Source: Amoebidium appalachense (lineage: Eukaryota; Ichthyosporea). Taken from it: a stretch of 64,000 nt of DNA. The stretch lies in assembly GCA_963693365.1 (NCBI GenBank), contig CAVNZM010000004.1:9300001-9364000 (forward strand). The letters run 5' to 3'. The number at the start of each line of letters is the position of its first letter. The first letter of the stretch is position 1. Positions 21,452 through 42,858 of this stretch are shown piece after piece. The notes beneath the pieces were generated by a model that saw only the letters and a list, made by a program, of their open reading frames with translations, made no database searches and was not told the DNA's origin. The position numbers and the translations under genes are program-made.

Positions 21452-23470
21452 GAGCCCACGTTCTCGAGTCGCTCTTCACATCATGGTCCCACGGCTGCGT
21501 GAAATATCTTATATCCGGATCGCCAAGTTGGGGACTTAGAATGGGTCCCCCCAAAACCTTCTCGAAATTCTGAATGTTTTTCTCCAAAACTTGATTGAAC
21601 AAACTCTTACCCTGGCCTCCTATCTGTGCCCACACACCCATCGAAGCTGTCTGATTAATTCTGCCTAGGTCGTTAACTGTTGTGTTCGATTCTCTCCTTT
21701 CCCTAAAATGGTTTAAGGCCGCTTCATCCTCATTTTGTGTACTTTCCGTATTTGGGTATGGTGACGGTTGTGTCCCTTCCCGCCAATCAAATTCATACAC
21801 AATGCCATCCCCCCGCGACAATTTCGGGAAAGTGGTCATGGGGTTCATTACGAGACCTTTTGGTTGAAGTGCCGGAGGCTTAAGTGTTGCCGGTTTTGGC
21901 CCTAATCCGTTTTCGGAATCATGGGGTTGCAATATCTGTTCCGGATGCGGGGCTTTAAAGCTTTCGGCCTGGCCGTTTGAGATTTGGGATTTTGTCATTG
22001 AGTTGTCGGCACTTTTGGCGTTTTGTGCTGAAATTTCGTTGGGCCTATCAAGGTCTATCAAGCGACTCGCAGACCCTTCGGTAAAAGTGACCACTTCTGG
22101 TGGGGTCCAGGGTGGCAAATTTGCTTTGAAATCTTCGACTGGCACCGGAAGTGGAACAGGTCCTGTTGTATCCATCATGGTGGACGCCGGAACCGGATTA
22201 TCTACTATGTGAGGGATATTCATGGGAATATTCTTCTCAATATTCTGAATATTCTGAGTACGCTGAATATTCACGACGTTCTGTTGGGGTACAGCCGCCG
22301 CCACGACCGTGCGTACTTCAGGTATGCCGACACTTATAGGCGTTTGCGTAAAAAAGGTCGTCGATACCGCGGGTAGTACTGGAGGAACGAGATGAGACGT
22401 GCTGGAGTCAACATCGGTGAGAATGTTGGGCTCTGTTTCAATGGGTTCCGGTTTCGACGCACTAGTAATGGGCGATTCTTGCATGATTTAGCGCAAGGGG
22501 CGGAGGCAACTTTTGGCAAGGCTGGTTCGGGAACGAGCCGAGACGTGCTAGAATCGATGTCAGTTTCCATAGATGGCAACTGTGGTTCTGGTTGTGGTGC
22601 GGGGGGTGTTTCTTGCGCAAACGATCTATGAATAGGGGGCTGGGGCGGTGATGAGTCTGAGGGCACATCTCCATCTCCAGATGCCGGAAATCTGTCGGAA
22701 TTACCTACTGTATTGACGGCGTTTTTTGTTTTCTCGTTATACAAGTCTCCAGCCGTACCATGGGAATACGCATTCTGCACGGCATTTACAAACTGGGCAT
22801 CACTGATGCTTTCAGGCAAGGGTGCAAAACGATACCCCTTTTCGCCATCTATGGGCCCAACACTCGACCCTATAGCGCCCTCTGATACTGGTAGTACGGA
22901 GTCAAACGAAGAGTCGGAAATGTGTGCTTCGGTCTCACCTCGGCTGTAGGCATTGTGTGTTGCCTTTCCAAAATCGTCATCATTAGCGTCTTCAGGGGAA
23001 GGTGCAAGATCACCAAACTTAGAAATGGAGCCGGTTTGGACTCCTAAGGGTGGACTCATGGGTATGCTTGGGGGATTCGCTGCTGTTGTTAAAGGTGCAC
23101 CCGCAGCGCTATCATCTTCAGTAACTGCACGCCGACTGATGTGTCCGGATCTGTCTGCAACCTGATGGTCTATGATGGGTTGCACATCCTCACCTGAACG
23201 CGGCGAGATTTTGGATGCTGAATATAATGTGTTGGGTGCGACCTGCATTAACTGATGGCTACCCACTCCAAGCTCCGGTGGACTTGTGCCTTTTTCAAGA
23301 TCCCTGTTCCTTATGATTTTCTCTCCAGAGTGGCCTACTTGTTCTGTCACTACTCCATGCACTGCTTCAAACTCGGCCATTGGCTTGCGTGCTAGTGGGG
23401 ATCGAGTGGTCACCGTGGTGTAGGTTCCAGAAAATAAACCGGCCGCAAAAACGTATCTTAGCGGCCCCAT
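11162..23470 (-). CDS. S28-family serine peptidase (prolylcarboxypeptidase/TSSP-like) with long N-terminal extension
   Basis: Predicted secreted or lysosomal serine exopeptidase. Exons, all phase-matched: 23470-21450, 21023-20981, 20182-20062, 18889-18664, 18102-17955, 17302-17218, 16198-16061, 15095-14930, 14197-14150, 13493-13339, 12678-12596, 11937-11834, and from 11533. Family landmarks appear in order: [41 protein letters not shown] (nucleophile serine), [30 protein letters not shown] (aspartate) and [11 protein letters not shown] (histidine). The first exon adds roughly 650 residues rich in Pro, Ser and Asp with internal repeats ahead of the catalytic domain, which is not usual for S28. 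That exon needs a one-base frame correction near 22490. The last exon is open to a stop at 11162-11164 through a Pro-rich tail; splicing at 11426-11428 (AGG before GTATCA) is an alternative end. The N-terminus ([15 protein letters not shown]) is a weak signal-peptide candidate. Confidence 0.92.
16205..16700. repeat. Degenerate minisatellite, unit near TATGTGCAAACAGTATGTA
   Basis: About 25 imperfect copies of an 18-20 bp unit built on TATGTGCAAACAGTATG run through this interval. It lies in an S28 intron and stops only a few bases from the acceptor of the exon starting at 16198. Long ORFs across it on both strands (Cys-Val-Tyr or Phe-Ala-His-Ile repeats) are by-products of the unit. Confidence 0.9.
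18968..19140. repeat. (TG)n microsatellite
   Basis: About 80 TG units with one GAGTGAG interruption near 19065-19078, flanked by G tracts at 18932-18960 and 19196-19214. On the S28 sense strand this is C tract, (CA)n, C tract, ending close to the acceptor at 18889. Confidence 0.9.
21375..21449. repeat. (CA)n microsatellite forming a 5' splice site
   Basis: On the sense strand the first S28 exon ends TGGGCTCAG and the intron begins directly with about 37 GT units, followed by a G tract (21292-21312). The donor dinucleotide is therefore the first unit of the microsatellite. Confidence 0.85.
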
Positions 23471-24847
23471 GTTTGCTTGTGGTATAGAGCCTCAAAGACT
23501 ATGAACCGGAGGTTAACTTCTAAAGAACTCTGGCGCGTAAGACAGCTGGTTCTGCTATTTCAATTAGTAATAAGTGAAGGGACATTTCTACTACGAGCTA
23601 CTTTGAGCTCGCAATGGTCACTCATGCGTGACCTTAGCAAATCAATTGCACAGACAAAATGACACCACTAGAAGCACAGCCCTTCTAAGATTTACGTATG
23701 ATTTATATAGTGCCGTGCTATGTGTAGGCTTTACGTATACTATAATATTAGTTTTTGCAGGGGCTCTCGCGTTCCGAACTCGCAGTCATCCATCCTTGAG
23801 GATGTATGACTATTATCAACCAATAGAATTAGTGTAAAATAGATTAAATATGGTTAGTTTTGGAATGCCTTATGATCCAATAGTATTAGCGATAGGAATA
23901 GCTTTATTTGGTTATTGAGTATTAGAAGAATTCTCACCCTAAACCTTTACGTAATATTTCCATGTTTGGATAGCCGAGCCATCCAAGATCTTGGATATGA
24001 CGTAGGTTACCAAATACAGTTGTAATACATCAGCATTATTACGTATTTGACAGCTTGGCTCTCTTGGTTCTCTTGGCTGTAAATAAAGGTTCCGGGTGCA
24101 ATCCTTGTGCCGCATGATAAATACTCGAGGGTATATAATAGCGCCGCCGCCCGAAGCTCAGATTCTAGACAGGTCAGATCTGAGATATATTAAATAAACA
24201 TAGCGCTTGGATACACTTGCCACGTCGCCGTACTGCGCATACCTTTGTGCGCCGCGCACCTGCGCTTTCCTCCTCCCAACGGAAAACCCCGTCATTATTT
24301 TGCAACAGTTGCTGTTTTATGGATTGGGCGAAAGAACATGTGCACCATCTTCAAGCAAGGTGATTGGTTACAGTTACATTAGCATTTGTTTCATTCGTTG
24401 ACAATCATGTAGTTAACTTACCGATGCGCGTTAATCCAATTAAATGCACGCACTCTGGCACAAAAATGCGGTCACAACGAACACAACCGTGGCGTCACGG
24501 GCCTCACGGCGTCCGACACAAACCACAGTGTTACTGGCACACTTCTTGCATACATGTGTGCACGTCTCACGTGCACTCTGAATGGAAATAAAGTGCCTGG
24601 GCTGGACACACGCCCTTATGTGGCGCATTACTGTTTATGCATCATATGTAGCACATACATCGTAATGAATGTCTGGCACTGTGGCAAATGGGTCTCAGCA
24701 GTGATGCTGTTGTGTTTTGAGTGGAAAGGGAGATACCGTGCGTAAGTGCACTTGTGTACACTTGTGTGTGTGTGTGGTGGGGGGGGGGGGGGGGGGGGGG
24801 GGGCAGAGAGAAGAGAGAGAGCCTCTGAGAGAGAGTGCTCGAGTGCT

Positions 24848-24936
<89 letters not shown>

Positions 24937-25798
24937 GGGTTTCGGGGGGAGGGAGGGGGGGGGGGGGGGGGGGGGGGAGAGACAGAGCACAGACACAATG
25001 ATGATTTAATGTAAGTGCACAATAAATTATGTGTGACTTTCAGAGTACGAATACGAATGCAGAAACCCGACACACTTGTGCGGACACGTACACAGACATG
25101 CATCATGTTTGTACACGCAAATATGGTCAGTGTGATACGGGTACGCAGTATAACACACTCGCATGCACACCGTTTACAAACCCCAAATTTGCTTCACCAA
25201 CCACACAGAAGCCCTCGCTGCCGAAATGTCATTGCCCATCAGGCCACGACTCGAGCCGATGAGATTACACATACGATTATGATAATCGTCGAATGATTAC
25301 TCCTGGAGCCATGTGCATACTTCATTCACAACAACCTATTCGAATGAGCTAATTCGAATTGCTGTCGACATAACACACCGTCACCGCAATTTATGTACTT
25401 GCATATGAATGGTAGTAGTAATTTAGGAAGTGGAGAAAGTGAAACGCATTAAAGCTTACTAGCTAGAGCTACCATAGAGCTACCATACTTGCATTGTCTT
25501 GGATTGTTCTTGAACTGGAACCTTCTACCAAAATTTCGGGACTCTACACGTGATTTTCAAGAACAAACTCACTAAATTCCATCTCAATATCATGGAAAGA
25601 AACTACATTAGTGCTTCCGGGGGCCGGGTAACGTTGAAAGTCTACGGGTTACTAGACGGTTAAGTTTGGATATTTTTCACTTATGCGAACTTCAAGGGGC
25701 ATTCAGAGAACATGACATTCAACTACAAAAGAGAAAATTAGCTGGAGAAAACCACCTTAATTAAAAAAAAAATAAAAAAAAAATAAAAAATAAAACAT
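23471..25798. other. Intergenic region between the S28 5' end and the DHHC 3' end
   Basis: No gene could be supported. It holds AT-rich sequence upstream of S28, a perfect 16-bp palindrome ATCCAAGATCTTGGAT near 23982, TGACGTAGG near 23998, and a strong TATA-like GGGTATATAATAGCG at 24130-24143. A G tract at 24780-24803 is followed by (GA)n at 24854-24933. About 25250-25790 is unique AT-rich sequence ending in A-rich text, which on the minus strand is the region just after the DHHC stop. Confidence 0.5.
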
Positions 25799-34217
<8,419 letters not shown>

Positions 34218-34876
34218 GTTCCTCTCTACCTGCTCTGTGCTCTCAAATGCACAAAGCAGTTAGCAAAATACACGAAAGACCACCGTAAAAGGCTAATAAA
34301 TCACAGTCTTCCTCTATCTTTGTATTTCTTCCACTTGTTTGATGGATGGTGATTACTGGATCTGCTTGAAAACGGGAACGATTGGGTGCATATGCAAACG
34401 TTGCACTGCAGAGCTGTATATGCTCAGGCTAGCGCCGCTCCACGGTGTGTCATGTTAGTTACAACTGCAGTTGCACTCACTACTTAGATCACAACTTCTA
34501 CAATGTTTTCTATTCAGCACTTGGAAACGAAAGCTCTGCGCCGGTGCGCAGATTTTTTGAACCAGTCAAAACCTCGGGAGACACAAACCTCGGGTGTTCG
34601 TGATTTTTGTTGCTCCGCGCCGTGCGTCACCGTGACTGTCCGGTTCTTTTTCTTGATCTTGTTTGCAAGCCCACCGCTACCGCCCAATTTAAGGTGGGTA
34701 ACAGCCACTAAACTCCAAAATGCATAGGTATATATATGAAGTTCACGCCTGACATTACACCCCTTCCCCTCCCCCCCCTTCCCCCCCCCCCCCCCCCCCC
34801 CCGGCCCCCTCGGGGCCTCCCCATTGATTATTAGGCCTCGCCCAGAACCCTCAGACCCGTCCCCCCCTCCAACCCC

Positions 34877-34911
<35 letters not shown>

Positions 34912-35866
34912 GCACTCCCTCCCACCCTTCTCCACCCTCGCCCCTCCCTCGTAGCAGCCTATAATCAACCGCCTCGTTATGACTCTACAAGACACGCTAT
35001 GACCACTGATTCATCCACTCAATTGTTAACGATTTATGGCCGTAAATATGCAGCGAGTGACGCGAATGTGCTACGCCACACGTGCAGAGTGAATGTTCCA
35101 CACAAATAAAATTTGAGCGGGAAGTTTTGGCGTGCCAAAACAAAAGTTTTTTACTCAATAAATAAACTAGGAATGATGAATGTACGACTTCATGATCAAT
35201 ATGCAAGGCTTTGATTGCTCTTGAATAACATGTGGGCTGCTATCATGTCGGCTTGTGCCCTTTCACTCATGAAACAAGAATCCCCTCAGTACACCAGGAG
35301 GGGCAGAAAGTCTTCAACATACGTGAATTTTTAGAGCATCTCTGGGATGGTCATCCAAAAATGGCTCTTCAACAAAAGCGATCTTTTGCGATCTATGTAT
35401 ATGTATATATGATAAATGTATATAATGACGCCAAAGACATACCTATCTAACAGCGTCTCGTCACCTTCCAGAGCAATCATGAAATATATACGTACCACTA
35501 ATCTATACAGATGCGCAAGTATTTGAGCATAATTGCAGCTTGCGCGTTACGGTGTCCGTAGGGGCAGCTGCATCTGTATACATATTCAACTCCAAAAATA
35601 AGTATGGCAACAGGAAACACTTGTATGCAAACAACTGTCATCAATGCTTCATATGCCCCATAAGCACCAACATTGGATATAGACAATGCCAAAAAAAATA
35701 CTAAAAAGTACACAGAAATAAATCGCAGCAAAGATACTTCCTGCATGCAAGGACAAACACTCGTTGTTACACCAGACACACGAGTCTGTGAAAAGGGGGC
35801 AAAAAACGAGGAAAAAAGAGAGAATTCGGTACGAGTAAAAATAAGAAGGGGAGGGGAGGAAGAGGG

Positions 35867-35901
<35 letters not shown>

Positions 35902-35933
35902 ACCCAACACAACATTGGCAATTCATAAACGAG
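34218..35933. other. Spacer between the DHHC 5' end and the next gene's stop
   Basis: No coding exon supported. 34260-34700 is ordinary sequence and probably includes the DHHC promoter. C tracts lie at 34782-34803 and 34878-34910. A hydrophobic minus-strand frame at 35498-35926 starts within a poly(T) stretch (poly(A) 35868-35900 on the plus strand) and has no family match that I recognise; it is more likely 3' UTR or spacer of the 35934-39273 gene. Confidence 0.5.
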
Positions 35934-37872
35934 TTACCGTGCAGGCCTATCCTCCATCTCGGGCTTCACCATACCCATCATCCTTGCCATCTGCGCCAGC
36001 TGAGCCGGGTCTTGGTTCTGCAACGCCGCCGCCATCTGCTCTCTCATCACGTGCAAATGTGCAATCAGTGCTTCGGGCGGCACAGCACCGGGCATTCCGA
36101 TTGGCCAGCCAGCCACCTGCGGCGGGAATCCCAGCATTCCAGGGAGCGGCACGGGTAAAGGCAGAGGCATGCCAGGGGCAAGTCCGGCCGCGGCGCCGAC
36201 CTGTGCGTGCAGTAGTTGCATCTGCATTGCAATCATGGCCTGGTGGTAGTGCATCATGGCCGCCTGGTCGATGTGGTGGGCACGTAGAGCCGCTGCAAGG
36301 TCACGTGACGCTGCCTCGGACGGGTGCGGTGCTTGCGGTTGCTGCGCGGGACCCTGATTCCCCGGAGGCGAAAACGACGTCGGTGTCAAAGACATGGCCG
36401 ACGAAGAGTTCTGAAGGGCCACGTGGGTCTGTGTCGATGAGTTGTCTTCCCTCTTGGGTTCTGCTTGCTGGTGGTCGGGGTGTTGTGCCTGTAGAGCTCT
36501 GAGCTGTGCCTCCAAGTTTTGTAGGTGGGCTGCTTGCTGGGCTGGGTCGAGAAGGGCCAGAGACAGACCACCCATTAGTGGTGGCATACCCGGAAGATTA
36601 CCTTGCATCATCCCCCCAGGCGCTGCGGCGGCCATTTGTGAAAGTAGAAGTGCCATGGACGACGGGTGGGCCATGGGCGAAAGAAGAGAAAGGGGCGGCA
36701 TCTGACCTGCACCGGGAAACGGAACACCAGGAAGCGGGAAGGACATGGGGAAAGGAAGCGTGGGGTGGGGCATGTGTTGCGCTCCGTCAGTACTATTCTG
36801 GGGCTGCGGATTCTGAACAGAAGCCGGAGTGGAGTGCCGACGGGGAAAATTCATCCCGCCGTTTGCCTGCTCGGGAACTTGAAGGTTGAACACATGCGAC
36901 GACTGTAGGTCCAAAAATGGGGTTTGGCTCATTGCGGCCATGATCGGAGATTGAACTTTGGGCGTCTGCGCTGGAGTGTGGTGAACAGATCCGTCGAGCG
37001 ACATGGTAGTCGACATATCTCCCCCCGCCAGGCTCCCGTCGGGCAATGTCGCGCTGCTGTCTCGTCGGTCGAAGTTGATCTCGCCGCCGAAATTTGGAAG
37101 TGTAAACTTGTGGTCGTATATGTTCATGCCCTCTAACGGACCCGACGCGCTACGCCCACCAAGAAACATGTTCGTAGACCCGCCGCCAAACATAAACTGC
37201 GGAAGCTTGGTGTTTTCTTCTTGAACCACTCCCCCTGCCGCCGCCGATACCTTATTAGGGTCACTTGCTTGCTGTAGCGACTCCGCGGACTCTGCCTGCT
37301 GTGTTTCGTTCAAGCCGTCAAACAGACGGCTCCCGTCAAAACTATCATTCAGAACCTCGTCGCCTGCACCATCCCAACTGAACCCATAATTGAAAACACT
37401 GTTTGCATCAGGAGACGACATGGTGTCAAAATTAGGCGAGTCCTCGTTCGCCCCTGACCCATTCGCCAATGACAAAAGCGGATACGGCGCCGAGCCTGCA
37501 CCGGCGAAATTCGGGTAGCCGTTGGTGGGCCGACCGTTAACGTTTTGCGCACAGTACTGGCTCGTGTTGCTAAACGCGCCGGGCTTGAAGTATGTTTGGG
37601 TGGCAGATGCTCCGTTGTGTGGTGACGACACCTGTGATGGCGGCTGAGACGGCGTCGGTGCTACCGTGCATTGGGTGACCGGACGGGCTACGGCTGAGGG
37701 TTTGCGCAGCGCTGGGCACAGGCGGCGCTTATGTACACCCCAGTGCTTGTCTAATTCCTGCGTATGTTGGAGTCTTAGGATATAGCTAGGGCAGCAACGT
37801 TGCATGCATACACGTAAATTTAGTTATAGTAGTTCTAAACCTGTATAGGGCTGCACGGTCGTGGTCCTGGGC

Positions 37873-37925
<53 letters not shown>

Positions 37926-38070
37926 GCATGCACCATATACACGCACGCGCACACAAAACACACGAGCATGCACCGTGACACACACAACCTGTACACATGT
38001 AGGAATAACATTAAGTTGACGTGGTCTAAAAAAGGCAGAGAGAGAAAAGGGAAGGGGAAAAAAGGAAACG

Positions 38071-38102
<32 letters not shown>

Positions 38103-38524
38103 CGGTAGTATGCCAAGCTGTAGGGCGGGCAAGAAAATCGTAAAGTAAGATGCTAAAAGTACACCATACCACGTTATGAAAAACTTTTCCGTTCATTTTC
38201 TTTATTTTGTTCCCTTTTTTTTTTTTTTTTTGACAAAACGTTTTGGTCCTCCCCCCCCCCCCCTCCCCCTCCTCACCTGTGCACACGTGGTCTGCCTGCA
38301 GTAATATGTACAGGGGTACATCCTGCTAATATTAGCACACAACACACAAATGGTGGTGGGTGTTCAGCTTTACACTACAGTATGGATATACACACTCACT
38401 GCCACGGTGTTCATGTGTGTCTAGTGTGTATACGTGTGTGTGCCAACATGAGCGTTGCAGGCGTTGTTGGTGTTGAAGCCGTATGCATTTGTGTATATAT
38501 GCAAATGTGTGCAGGTGTGTTTTC

Positions 38525-38555
<31 letters not shown>

Positions 38556-39273
38556 CGTGTGCGCAGGCGCGCACACGAACATGTGTACGTGTGCGTGTGC
38601 GCGCGCATGCGAACGTGCCATTGGTTGGGTGGTGCTCATCTGCATCACCAGACCTATTAACAAATTGTACATCTTCAACGGGAAAGAAAAGCACGTTACA
38701 CACCTGCTGCATAGCGTGGAAATCATTCGTGTCGGCCTCAAACTGAGCGACAGAGACTACAGCCCCCGTGGCATCCTCAAAAACGAAATCGTACTCGGGA
38801 AACTCTGCAAAATATTCGGCCTTTTTCTGGAAAACGTGCGTAAAAAGCGCGATAACATCGGCGCGTTTTGGTTTCCACAGCTCGCTCAGTTCATGGTTCG
38901 CGTCTTTAATTGTGATGGTCATTCGTCCCCAGGCAAACAGTGAACACAGCGTCAGCACGTCCCTATTTGCAATAAGTCTTTTCAACACTGCTCCGAGACG
39001 TGCGCGAAAATTGCTGACTTGATCGACAGAGTCATGTAGCTGTCTTCTGCCCCCTGGCTGTGAGGGCCTCCTTGTGAGTGGTACTGTTCCTTCGTTGTTT
39101 AGTGGTCCGTGCGGGCGTGTAACAGCACGATAAGGAGTTTTGTCTTCGCTGTTTGTGCCTACTGACTCCCTCTTCCCATTTACTGCCTTCATAAGGGATT
39201 TCGGTGGTCTTGGGAACTGAACTTGGAGCCCTGGCCCTGTGGAAAGCTCGGGCGGTCTCATTGTGTTTAGCAT
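35934..39273 (-). CDS. Unidentified 797-residue protein, Gln/Pro/Met/Ala-rich, possible transcriptional regulator
   Basis: Two exons join in phase 0: 39273-38704 (190 codons, donor CAG/GTGTGT) and 37757-35934 (607 codons plus stop, acceptor ACGCAG). The start is the first ATG after an in-frame TAG. Exon 1 has a charged low-complexity lead, then a compact-looking part (FRARLGAVLKRLIANRDVL, LFAWGRMTITIKDANHELSE, AEYFAEFPEYDFVFEDATGA). Exon 2 opens with ELDKHWGVHKRRLCPA, where L..H...H followed by basic residues recalls the second half of a C2H2 finger, but no CxxC half is visible upstream. The rest is disordered: Ser/Asn/Asp-rich, then Met/Pro/Gln/Ala-rich with a helical stretch (AALRAHHIDQAAMMHYHQAM). 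Composition suggests a nuclear coactivator or transcription factor; this is inference. A donor-like CG/GTAACT at the stop leaves a further 3' exon possible. Confidence 0.68.
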
Positions 39274-41778
39274 GTTGATTGCAAGTAGTGAGTACTAGGG
39301 GGAAAAGGACATAAATGCATAAATAAATGCAAGGCCAACTTGGGTAATGTTTTGTGCGAAGTATCTGGGGGCGGGGGGTGTTCCAAAAGCTGTGCTATGT
39401 CATGTTGCTACTGGGAAGTACATCACACGAGCACTCAAGACAAAAGGTGCCAGGTTAGAAACTAGTGGCAAAATAGTGCTAGATACGGCTTGCCTGAGTT
39501 GAGCAAGGAAGTAATTCTTATCGTGGGTCACTTCTGGCTTTAGCCAAAGAATTTAACTAGCATGTACGTAGATGCCCAGTCTTAAAATCATAAGAAAACT
39601 ATAGCATAGAAACTCAAATGTCAAGCAGAGTGGTTGGAGTAGCTCTTAAAAAAATAAAACATGCACAAATTATGGTGGGAGTTGAAAAAGAAAAAGCTTT
39701 ATCATAGACAAAACGCGTGCCAAGCGAGTAATTACGACCGCAGGCGCCCAAGTGTCGCGGGCGAAGCGACTGACACGGAATCCGCTCAGGAATGCAGCAC
39801 CTCCACGTATCTAAATTTAATTACCTTTTTTCATTGGTTACTTTGTCGGTGTGTGGGGGCTCTCAACCAATCAGGAACAAAAGCAGAAGATGCGCACCAA
39901 TCATTCGGCGACACGGGTCACAAGAGGCTTCACCAGTGCTTTTGAAAGCCAGTGCCCTTTGACGGTCTTGATAGCTAGCTAGAGTTGAGCTGCTAGACCA
40001 CAGTTTCGGTGCCTTTTGCAAAGAGCAATAGATCCAATATACATCTACATTAGCGAAACTAATAATTCAAGTTTGAGAGAGAGATATGGAGATTTAAGCT
40101 GTTTTTCAATGGTTTTACTAAAGCACGAATTTTTTTTAAAGTCGGCGACGACGGCGCCACGCAACCGCAGAAGTTGCCCGAGATATTCAGGTAGCCAATC
40201 GGGTTGGCGCACGTCAGAGTTTTAAATTTTGGTCACCTAGATCTCAAGATCTTGGGGTTTGCTGCCTTCATAGCTGAGAGCTACACCTAGCACGAAGCTC
40301 ATCATAAGCGGAAGCCAATTTCTTTTCAGAGATTAGGTTGAATGTATATTAATCCGCAGGTAGATAATCACTTTTATCCTTTATCTATATCTGCCAAACT
40401 GAGTATTTATTTTACCTAATGGCCTACTATAGATCCTGACGCAACGAATCGCCGATGTCAAGAATTTGTAATCTGATGACACCAGCACATTTCCGAATGT
40501 CAAAGTGGTTACAAATTGTTTGAGCCTTGACATTAAATCTATTATAAAGCAACTTTTTTTTTCATGTGAGATTTTCAGATCTAATAAGCAAAATGTAATT
40601 TGACACAATTGAAGATTATTTTATAAGCCGTCATAGGTATTCAGTATACCATTTTCTTTCTAATATTATGATTCACGAACAACTTAGGTATTTTCAATAA
40701 TATCTCATGCATCCCCCTCTTATAGACTATTTTTAGTCATACGGGGCCACCTCAACCAACCAATCACGCTGTGTCTAACTGACAAAGACACGGCACTGGT
40801 ACACCACATTTGGCCACATGCTACGCACTGATTGGTCGCGCGTTACCGCGTGGTCGCGCGTGGGAGGGAAGATGCCCGGGTCAAAACAAACATTGCACCA
40901 GCCGCGGCGTGTGGGCCGTGAGCGACATGTGAGTCCTGAGGGCCTGACTCCTGCGGCCCTGTCAGTCACGGAACTTCAGCCACATGGGCGCAGGGGCAGC
41001 GGACTTACCGTGGCCCTGTACATGTAAATTATACCTGCTTTTGTTTGAATACATACAAGTGCTGTTGCCGTGGCATTTCCTGTACATGTACTGAGTCAAG
41101 GGATGTCACATTGCGAGGCCCTTGAATGTCACCGAGCCCATGGCACCTGCGCATGCTGAAGGGACACCATGGCCAAGTGTGGGTTTTGGTTGGAAAGTCA
41201 CATTGGGGGTGTGTTTGTATGTTGGGGACGGGGGTACTGGAGGAGGATCTAAGGAAGGGGAAGGGGGGGGAAGGGGAGGGGCGGGGGGGGGGGGGGGGGG
41301 GGGGGGGGGGGAGCTGGGGCGCTGCTGCTATCTATGGACCGTTGCGTTTGTCAATCAATTCATGTTTCGCATCATGTACAGACTCGCACGCGCGCGCACA
41401 TGCACACACGCACACGCACGCACGCACGCACGCACGCATACACACACGAAAACACACACACGCACACACGCGCACGCGCACGCACACGCACACGCATGTC
41501 ACAGACACACACACACATGCACACGCACACAGTGACACGCGCGCACACACGCCACACGCACACACACGCACACACGCATCACGGAGAGGGAGGGGGGGAG
41601 AAATAAAGAGAGAAGGGGGGGAGAAAGAGAGAGAGCGCGCGAAGAGTGAGGGGGGGAGGGGGGGGGAGGGGACAGAGAGAGATCTAGCCAGAGCAGAGAG
41701 TGTGTGTATGTGTCAGTGTGTGAGGGGGGTGGAGGAGAAGGAGATAGATAGTGGGGGGGGGGGGGGGGGGGGGGGGGG

Positions 41779-41816
<38 letters not shown>

Positions 41817-42289
41817 TCTAGAGAGAGAGAGGGAGGGAGAAAGAGAGGAAGGAGGGAGAGAGAAAAAGAGAGAGAGAGAGAGATTGTGTATGTATGTGTG
41901 TGTGTCACAGTGTGAAGGGGTTGGGAGATAAGGAGATAAGAGGGAGAGAGAGAGAGTGAGGGTGATACAGAGGGGGGGAGGGAGGGAGGGAGGGAGAGGG
42001 GAGAGGGGGGGGGGAGAGAGAGAGAGAGAGAGGAAAGAGAGAGAGAGCTGAGAGAGAGCGAGAGAGAGTAGGAGGAAAGAGATGTGGGGGGGAAGAGAGA
42101 GACGGGGGGAGACAGAGACGCGGAGAGAGGGTCATAGGCACACACACATACACACACACACACACACACACGCACACAACATACACACACACACACACAC
42201 ACACATACACACACACGCACAAACACACACACACACACACACACATCATGACACATAAGCACAGACACACACACACACACACGCACACA

Positions 42290-42363
<74 letters not shown>

Positions 42364-42822
42364 TACACGGTCATAATAATATTGCAAGTGTTCAACACAT
42401 ATGCCATCGTGTGCACATACACCTATGTACACAGTCACACTGTGAAACGATATACACACACAGCCATACTGCACGTGCACCATGACGCACCGTGGCGACT
42501 CCCAGATACCATAAACACAGTGACTCGGATACAAACACACACAAATCCAAGGTGTTACACCGTGACTTACAAAGACACCGAGGCATACACAAACATGGCA
42601 TGCGAAATATTGTATCGACGCTCGCGCACGGACATGCATATTGCACACATGCACACGCACGTCGCACTGCTCAATGTGGCACGCACTCATGTGGGCATGG
42701 ACACACGGATAAGTCAATAGTTTAACCTACGCACCTACACACCCACTACCAGGCGTGCTCAGCCAGAACACCCGCACAAACTTACGTATGCCGTGCGCTC
42801 AACTCCGGACACTCTCTCTTTA

Positions 42823-42858
<36 letters not shown>

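Noticed and set aside
23628-23930. Hydrophobic short frames that continue if TGA is read as tryptophan, suggesting a mitochondrial insertion
   Set aside because: The frames are short, match no mitochondrial protein that I can recognise, and a single TGA is weak evidence.
34514-34915. 133-codon minus-strand frame with a Gly-rich start
   Set aside because: The start is in a G tract, and the remainder shows no family resemblance or splice sites in phase with the DHHC gene.
35498-35926. 142-codon hydrophobic minus-strand frame
   Set aside because: It starts inside a poly(T) run, has no recognised family, and lies just beyond the stop of the neighbouring gene, so it is probably untranslated.
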